Made by a program: the position numbers and the translations under genes. The notes below the pieces were generated by a model. It did no database searches. It was given only the letters and a program-made list of their open reading frames with translations, and was not told the origin of the DNA. Shown one piece after another: positions 54,481-64,000 of a DNA stretch of 64,000 bases (its first letter is position 1; each line of letters starts with the position of its first letter). The DNA is from Primula veris (Eukaryota; Streptophyta; Magnoliopsida; Ericales; Primulaceae), in the NCBI GenBank assembly GCA_963682055.1, contig OY821746.1, forward strand, positions 27,842,481 to 27,906,480, given 5' to 3'.

Positions 54481-55298
54481 AGGTGGACCCGGTCTATCAC
54501 GTCATCATTATGACATGCTGTAGCAAACCAATACAATTAATACTTTTGTTTTTTTAGTACATGCAGAAATAAAATGTGTAACACCACAAATAATTAGTAT
54601 TAAGGTTAATTTTCTTCCATCAATTTTATTTTATCCCCTCACCGCTTTCTCTCTCTCTCCCTATTTCTCCATTCAGCATTTGTTCAGACATTTTCAAAGC
54701 ATTATACCAATGCCTATCCAAATACTTTAAAATCATAAACTCTACCACTCGTTCATTTAATCATCTTTTTTAAATTATTAAATATTTTGTCCATGTTTAT
54801 CAGGATAACAATTATATGGATTTGGTGAATTACAACAAACAGAATTTTTTTATTTTTAATTTTAAATTAATTTTAGGACGTAGTTATTTTGGGGTTAATT
54901 AATAAGTGTTGGTTTTTAATAGGTAGTGCACTGAGTTTACGGTAGTGTTACACATTTATTAATTCTGTAAAAAAAAAAGATTTTTTTTTATGGATGGATA
55001 TAAATAAGTTCTACTCCATTTATGAATAGTAGAAGCTTATAAATTAATATAACTGGTTAATTTTGTTACATGTTATTGAATTATCGGATGGGTTGATCTG
55101 TGCACTAGTTTTGGAGGGCTTTGGTCTCCTGGTTTTGGAGAGAATGACAGTAATTCTTTTTATTTTTATTTTTATGATGGAACGGTTTTTTTTATCCATT
55201 GGTTTTATGCGTTGGGTTATTAATAGATTACAACTGTCATTTTTTAAATGGATTGACATACCACGTCATCAATCTGAAATGGTAGACCGGATCTACCT
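54481..55298. mobile_element. hAT-like MITE (818 bp) upstream of ATG8
   Basis: The left end AGGTGGACCCGGTCTATCA and the right end, in reverse complement, AGGTAGATCCGGTCTACCA form terminal inverted repeats matching at most positions over 19 bp. Both ends also carry GACGTG/CACGTC words just inside. Flanks AAAATCTT (54473-54480) and AAAATCTA (55299-55306) are an 8-bp duplication with one mismatch, as expected for hAT. No transposase; an internal 103-codon frame is not convincing. Confidence 0.75.
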
Positions 55299-55589
55299 AA
55301 AATCTACTCATCCACACACTACCGAATTTAAAAGAAAAACAATGTTACATGAAATGTTTACCCAATTTAAGTGAATTAATGAAACAATGTTACCGAATTT
55401 AAATGACTACAAAATAAAACTTGTAACATTTGCCACTGTATACGTGTAGAATTTGTTGTATTGAATAACTGCCTACTGTTTTATGATAAACTTTATCTTC
55501 CTTATTAGAAAATGGATAATGGTTGAAAAGTTATATTAATAGAAAATACTTCAAAATTAGTTGAAAAATAAAAGTAAAGCAAAACCCAA

Positions 55590-56139
55590 CAACAACCTCA
55601 TCTCTCTCTCTCTCCCCGCTTTTATCATCAACAAGGTTATACTCCTTTTTTTTTTTTCGAATTTATTAGCTGGTTAATTTGTGTATTGATTTAGGGTAAT
55701 TAAATTTTTTGATCATTATATTGTTTTTTGGATTGTTTCTATTGGTCAAACTTATAAAGTTTTCATCTTTAATGGGTTTTAGTACCTAGGTTGTTGTTTG
55801 TTAGTTTGTGGTTTTAATAATTTTTTAGATTAAAAAAAATATGATTTTTATCAGAAATATTGATTGACAAGAGAGGAACACTATGTTTTCTTTTACAGGG
55901 TTTTTTCTGAACCTGTTTTTATGGAGTTTTTTTGTATTTAATATTGGGTTTTTGGATACAACTTCTAAGTGAAATTGGCAAATAGCTGTGGTTGTTTGAG
56001 TCCAAGACAAAAAAGTTTTTCTTTTCTTAATCTTATAGATTTTTCAGGTCATAACAACAAAAAGATCAGATTTTCGATTAAACCCCAAATTTGCTAACTC
56101 TTTAACTTTGAATTGTTTTTTTTTTTTTTTATAGTGAAA
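55590..56139 (+). promoter_or_regulatory. ATG8 leader with intron in the 5' untranslated region
   Basis: A CT-rich leader (CTCATCTCTCTCTCTCTCTC) ends at about 55634 with AACAAG followed by GTTATA. A poly-T tract and TATAG acceptor occur at about 56117-56134, five bases before the ATG. A leader intron of about 500 bp is inferred; such introns are common in plant housekeeping genes. Confidence 0.65.
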
Positions 56140-59321
<3,182 letters not shown>

Positions 59322-59892
59322 TACTAAACAAAAAGTCGTTTCGCTTTTCTTCCATCTTTTTCACCATACTGCAAATTTCCATGGCCATCTTATCTGTCAT
59401 TATGCTACCCTGCTCATGAATACTTACGTTATTGGTACATAATGTGTATAAAGTTCCTGTAAACATAAGCTTGTTAATAATTCCCTTCTAGCTATGGTTG
59501 ATGTTAGCATTTTGTGTGATTGTCTCTTAGGAGCGTTTAACTGACCAATATTTGGCCATCCATAGACTTTGAGCATGTCATATAAATAATCCAATACAAG
59601 TATTCTGGGTGCCAAAAATTTAAGAAAATGTTAAATGGTGGGACTGTTGAACGCATAACCTTTCTTTCTGCTGAATTATATGAGAATCATAATATGAACG
59701 AAAGCCGTATTCAGATCCTTGTATCGGTTGTATAGCTGAGACTTGGCATTGTGAAATTTTAGTTCTTTCTTAATACTTCGTATATACAGTTTCATTTTCC
59801 AAGGACTGTCAAATGCATTTTAGCCAATTGTGTATATTGTGGAATTGTTTTTAACAACCGGTTATCTTTTTGTTAAAAGGAGCAAAACAATG
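59322..59892. other. ATG8 3' untranslated and flanking DNA
   Basis: No other gene seen. T-rich sequence follows the stop. Exact polyadenylation site not obvious. Confidence 0.5.
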
Positions 59893-60053
59893 TTAATGCT
59901 ATGGAAATAAAAGTTGCTATATATTTTTGACCAACAATTCTGTATATTTGGGACATGGGTTCATTTCTTTTGAAATGAGGGAAAATTGCTTACAACTAGC
60001 ATAATTATACATTATTAAATTGTATGGCCGTCACTACTTGAATGTTTGTTCTG
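59893..60053. repeat. Left copy of a ~160-bp direct repeat flanking the viral insertion
   Basis: Runs from TTAATGCTATGGAAAT to GAATGTTTGTTCTG and is repeated at 62973-63138 with a 5-bp indel and two or three substitutions. It reads as host DNA duplicated on both sides of the insertion. Confidence 0.93.
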
Positions 60054-60751
60054 ATACCGATACAACAATCTTGTCTATCATATGTAAAAGGAATAGATAA
60101 CATATTAATAATAGAAACATTGTCAAACTCGGATAAAGTTTCTGGTTCATTTTTCTCTTCGTGATAAATAGAACGAGGAATACTTTGTTGAGTATTCGAA
60201 ACATCATAAAAAACTAAATTAGAAGTTTTGAAAGATGCTAAAGACTGGTTTGGAGTATAAAACCTGGCAGATTGACTTTGTTTAAAAGAACTTTCGTAAT
60301 CTGAAAAAGAACTTCTAGAAGAGAGTCTTTTTCCTTTATCAAATTTAACGAAAACATGTCCTTCCTTTGTTTGAATAATTTCTTCAATAATTTTATTTTC
60401 TACAGGTTCAGCTGGGCTAGCTGACATCAAATTCCATTTTGTGGGAGGTTCAATATCTTCACATTTAATAGTTTGAGGAGTCTGGACATCCGATTTTAAT
60501 AAATTTGTTTCTATCAAAACAGTTTTGCCCTTTGTATCAAATATTTTAGCAACAAATATTTTAGCACGAGAACTAAGAGTAGTCATAGATTTGTAATAAA
60601 CCCTATAAGTGATATTTAAAAGTTCAGTTCCTTCTTTAAGTTTATAACCATGAGTTTTGACATTTAAAGTAAGAACGTCTAAAATATTTTTATCTGTTAA
60701 AGAAACAGAGAAGTTTGGAAAACAGTTGAAATAAACTGGACCGTTACACAA
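60005..60751 (-). pseudogene. Caulimovirid-like movement protein, C-terminal fragment
   Basis: A 248-codon frame. Its first third resembles the core of the 30K-type movement proteins of plant pararetroviruses (phrases such as NILDVLTLNVKTHG and a following ITYRVYYKSM). These proteins act at plasmodesmata. The rest is Ser-rich and less conserved. The final 16 or so codons are host DNA: the frame runs through the insertion junction at 60053. The N-terminal part is separated by stops (60752-60965). It is a dead copy. Confidence 0.7.
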
Positions 60752-60965
60752 ACTGGTTTGAATAATACATAATAAGGAATTTTTAAATTCTAAGTGACGA
60801 CAATCGCGTAAAGCAATAAGGACTGATGTATTTAATCATTGAGCTGTAAGGGGTTTCACAGCTACTTGTACCATACCGAGATGGACATATTTGTATTTAT
60901 CAAAATACCTACATAGTTCTTTTTATGAAGCAACTGAATAGTTTCCATATCCCTTTCTACAGGGA

Positions 60966-61211
60966 TTATTCTATTGTTTTAATGGTCATAGCCATTTTAA
61001 AATCAAACATACCAATAGAATATATTTCAGAAGGTTTAACATTAGGAAGGTGCCAATTTGCTAACTGTTCTTCAAAGTTAGTCATTTCGGGAATATCATT
61101 ATATTGACATTCTTCTTTTCTCATATTAGTATAATTTTTATTAGAATTGGAAGCATAGTTTCCTCCAGAAAAATTACTAGAAGAAGTAGTTCTACTCATT
61201 TTGGAGAACAT
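60966..61211 (-). pseudogene. Caulimovirid-like movement protein, N-terminal fragment
   Basis: An 81-codon frame starting MFSKMSRTTSSSNFSGG, about 150 bases after the tRNA-Met-type primer site. Ser/Asn-rich then NFEEQLANWHLP, similar in character to the start of plant pararetroviral polyproteins. It ends in stops before the larger fragment at 60751. Assignment rests on position and on the neighbouring fragment. Confidence 0.5.
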
Positions 61212-61359
61212 ATTAAGTTATCATTAATATAAGAATATAGCAGATAAAAAGGCGTAAGAATTTAAAACAACAGTCAACGAACAAAAAGATGCTTATACCT
61301 TCGATGCCTCTGCTGGGCTTTGTGAGGTTGCACCAAACGTGACGAGATGTAATAAATAC

Positions 61360-61374
61360 TTGGCTCTGATACCA
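61360..61374 (-). other. tRNA-Met-type primer binding sequence
   Basis: The minus strand reads TGGTATCAGAGCCAA, complementary to the 3' end of plant initiator tRNA-Met as used by caulimovirids and many Ty1/copia elements. Confidence 0.85.
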
Positions 61375-61479
61375 AACCAAACTCTTATATTAAAAACACT
61401 CTTTTTTATTTATTAGTGAGCAATTTTACAAAGAGAGAGAGAGAGAGTTACACACGTAGTAATTGCTTTCCATTTGAAA

Positions 61480-61510
61480 AGACCTCTCTTCCCTTATATA
61501 AGCTCAGCAT
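61480..61510 (-). promoter_or_regulatory. TATA box of the pararetrovirus-like promoter
   Basis: Minus strand CTTATATAAGGGAAGAGAGG. TATATAAGG is the usual form in caulimovirid genomic promoters. It lies about 120 bp upstream of the primer site. Confidence 0.6.
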
Positions 61511-61784
61511 TTAAGAAAAGTAAAACGCACTAAAGCGCACTATCAGCGCACTAAAGCGTTTAATCATAAAGTAAAGCGCACTAGAATAAAAACGCCAAAA
61601 CATGGGCGGCTGGTGGAAAAATAATGACCAACATACTGGCCCATATAAAGAATAGATTCTCAGCTTTTCCATGAATCACGCCGGGTGCTCATTGGGCCCC
61701 ATCGAACACGTGAAAAAGTGGAAGTGAGTGAAGGAATCTGTCTTTATAGAATAAAAATAAAAAATAAAAAATACAGAATGTGCT

Positions 61785-62400
61785 TTAAGCCTTAGCTTTG
61801 CCTTTATCAATTTTCATAGGGCTGCGCAGAGTGGTGAGGTTATCTAAATAGTCCTCCATATACTCATTATCTGTTTCAGCATCTTCTTTCATAATAGATC
61901 CGGATTTAGAAGAATTGGCTTGAAAACAATCAGAAAAATCAACATTTAACTGTTATTGAATAAATTCTAAGAATTTTTCCTTGAGCTCAATATTGGATGC
62001 TAAAGGAAATAACTTTTTAAAATCAGACATTGATGGGATACCCACAGTCTTTTTCTCGGGAGCATATTCCCTTTCCATTTTATTAAACGATTCAATAGCC
62101 TCTTGAATTTTTATGAGGAGACTAGTTTGTAATCAAACTTAGCCCAACATTTATAATAGGATTGCCTAGATAAGACCATAATGCCAATTTCAGTTGATTT
62201 AATGGCAAAAGATTATTGCCAAATCCAAGGTAAACTGAACTTGGTAAGGAAACGCAGTAAATTACTTCCTTTAACAATTTTCACCCCCGAATTTTTGGGT
62301 TACTGGAAAGGTAAAGTTCATATTTTTCAAAAATATCAGAAGGAAGAATATCCTCTTCAGGCCCAATAAAAGAAAACCAATTATAAAACCAATATGGTAA
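61785..62400 (-). pseudogene. Broken viral-like coding block, minus strand
   Basis: Fragments read PYWFYNWFSFIGPEEDILPS in one stretch and MKEDAETDNEYMEDYLDNL...KIDKGKAKA before a stop near 61785. Several stops and shifts interrupt it. It lies directly upstream of the viral promoter, where the last viral ORF would be expected. Family not identified. Confidence 0.4.
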
Positions 62401-62489
62401 GTCTTGGGCCAATAATGATGGTTCTAAACGGATGAATCAAGTATGTTTTTCGGCCTTATTTTGGTAATAAAAGGCTGCCTCCAGGCAGA

Positions 62490-62957
62490 GATATAATCCC
62501 AATCTATTGCCGGCTCTAGCTCCTCTAAGAGCTCTGCTGCTCACTCCAAAAAGGAGTCTGCTGATTATGAGGATTATTTATCCTCTGGTAAAACTCAAGA
62601 GAGATTTCTTGAAGCACTCAAAGAACCAGTGCTTCCTGGTATAAAAAAGGTTGAAGAATAAATCATTATACTTCTCCACAAAGGAGATGATAGGTTATTT
62701 ACCTCCCCAATACTTTGGCCAAACGTTATTTTGATACAGAGGTGAATTTCGCTCTTATTGATAATAAAGACTTGAAATATTTTCAGTCTATTCTAATTGA
62801 AATAAGTTCAGTGGTTTTCAACCATATGAATCAAAATAAACATACTGGGGATATTTCCTTTAGCAAAGCCTTCATTAAAAAGGTCATCTCTATTACTGAG
62901 TGGGGTTTAAACCCAAATAAACCTATGCAGCTTAAATTAATAAATACTTGGCTCTGA
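62490..62957 (+). pseudogene. Broken viral-like coding block, plus strand
   Basis: The translation includes KKESADYEDYLSSGKTQERF then LEALKEPVLPGIKKVEE and a stop. A second frame then reads KRYFDTEVNFALIDNKDLKY to 62957. Orientation is opposite to the neighbouring block, marking an internal inversion at about 62400-62490. Product unknown. Confidence 0.4.
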
Positions 62958-62962
62958 TACCA
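62948..62962 (-). other. Second tRNA-Met-type primer sequence at the right junction
   Basis: Repeats the 25-bp context AATAAATACTTGGCTCTGATACCAA seen at 61350-61376 (the base before and after vary). It lies only about 10 bp from the host junction. Confidence 0.85.
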
Positions 62963-62972
62963 ATACCAATCT

Positions 62973-63138
62973 TTAATGCTATGGAAATAAAAGTTGCTAT
63001 ATATTTTTGACCAACAATTCTGTATATTTGGGACATGTAACGGGTTCATTTCTTTTGAAATGAGGGGAAATTGCTTACAACTAGCATAATTATACATTAT
63101 TAAATTGTATGCCCGTCACTACTTGAATGTTTGTTCTG
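62973..63138. repeat. Right copy of the ~160-bp direct repeat
   Basis: Partner of 59893-60053. Carries five extra bases (TAACG) after GGGACATG and a C/G change in (G/C)CCGTCAC. Confidence 0.93.
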
Positions 63139-64000
63139 GAAAGTAACTACTTCAATATTATATGCACAATGCACTTGTTTAAGGGGAGCTAGTCAATTTC
63201 ATATTCTTAGTTCAGTTATCAAAAAAGACTGGTGAACTCATTAATTATATGTGAAATTCAACGTAAACATTGTTCACTAGTTTCCTTTTCCATGGAAATA
63301 AACTGGCATTTCCACATTAATATTATCAACGAGGAAAGCCAGTGTTATATATACAGCTAAAGGGACTGTGCTTTTAGCCAATAAAAGCCAGAAAAAAACA
63401 ATGCTCAACTTAAAACCATACAGCTAAGTGAGAAATAGCTTATCAGCTACAGCTGCTGAGTAATCCTTAGGATTTATATCATTTCCGGCTCATTTGAGAG
63501 TAGCTTTTATGCTGAATTCTCTTTTGTAGCGAAGCAATAGTGAATTTGGATGCCCAAATCATAAATTGTGCGCTCTCCCCTGCCTTTTTGGCCTGAAAGA
63601 GCAAATTGTGTCTAAGCAGGATGATCCTTACCTCTATAAAGGTCTGTTTTATATTCCAAAAATAGGTTACAGACTTGCAAGCCGAACAAGCACTCTGAGA
63701 AGTTATTTGAACTTTGTTCTATTGTTGTAACTCAGATTGTGTATATAATTATTTGTATAATCTTAGAGTGGCTTTGGCTTACGGTCATTTGGGGGGTTTC
63801 GTGTCTTTGGAACCGCCGGCTGTTTGGAATTGCTGGGTATATAAGTATGCATTCGTGAATTCTTCTCAACACTGGTTGAATATTTTTTGTCAAGTATGGA
63901 AGAAGAATATGTTGTTTATGATGTACAAATGTAGTATCTTGTTACACTGGAGGTGCCTTTATTTTGGTGTAACGATTTCATGTAGATTCAAAATGTGACA
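63139..64000. other. Intergenic DNA at the right edge
   Basis: No credible gene seen. A 94-codon frame at 63714-63998 has many Cys and aromatic residues but no recognisable homology or splice context. Confidence 0.45.

Larger units (their letters stand above)
60054..62972. mobile_element. Rearranged endogenous pararetrovirus-like insertion (~2.9 kb)
   Basis: Contains movement-protein remnants on the minus strand, two tRNA-Met-type primer sequences (61360-61374 and 62948-62962), and a minus-strand TATA box (TATATAAGG) at about 61494-61502 with AATAAA between TATA and primer site. Coding-like blocks lie in both orientations (minus at 61785-62400, plus at 62490-62957), so at least two segments have been joined head to head. 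No reverse transcriptase is present. It is flanked by duplicated host DNA. It is an old, defective copy. Confidence 0.68.

Noticed and set aside
55063..55374. 103-codon frame upstream of ATG8
   Set aside because: It begins within the hAT-like MITE, crosses its end and has no family resemblance.

Overview
The window is nuclear DNA of a flowering plant, probably a eudicot. Supporting this are an intron-rich ATG8 gene, a HAM-type GRAS gene with a perfect miR171 site, plant Tat-lineage Ty3/Gypsy retrotransposons, plant MULEs and MITEs, and a caulimovirid-like insertion. The species cannot be named from the sequence alone.

Region 1 (1-28727) is the remains of one glyoxal/galactose-oxidase-like (GLOX) gene torn apart by transposons. 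A large Tat-type LTR retrotransposon lies at 10973-28248 on the minus strand, flanked by a perfect 5-bp duplication (GGATG) inside GLOX coding sequence. A second copy of the same family lies on the plus strand and runs off the left edge; its 3' part and 3' LTR occupy 1-10005. The two copies meet tail to tail across about 970 bp of GLOX sequence. The window therefore contains an inverted repeat with arms of about 10 kb that are almost identical. The complete element has gag-pol (27603 to about 22790), a crippled integrase, a 38/48-bp minisatellite, and then a 9-kb region that reads in the opposite direction to gag-pol. That antisense region holds five short intronless coiled-coil ORFs, each with its own TATA box and usually an AATAAA signal. 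It also holds a spliced gene with a PF04195-like domain and two further coiled-coil ORFs. A small CACTA-ended insertion also splits the GLOX C terminus at 28471.

Region 2 (28728-50450) is AT-rich and gene-poor. The only gene is a HAM/SCL6-like GRAS transcription factor on the minus strand (41181-43109), carrying a miR171 target site and an unusual repeated N-terminal region. Three copies of one Mutator-like MITE family (9-bp duplications, variable TA-rich internal units) sit at 30239, 33759 and 45018.

Region 3 (50454-54400) is a MULE encoding a transposase fused to a SWIM finger, an AT-hook and an OTU-type protease domain. Its ends are built of nested palindromes and its ORF begins inside a minisatellite. 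An 818-bp hAT-like MITE follows at 54481-55298.

Region 4 (55600-59321) is an intact five-coding-exon ATG8 gene, closest to the ATG8e/f type, with a leader intron.

Region 5 (60054-62972) is a broken, rearranged caulimovirid-like insertion with movement-protein remnants and tRNA-Met primer sites. It is bracketed by a direct duplication of about 160 bp of host DNA. The remainder to 64000 shows no gene.
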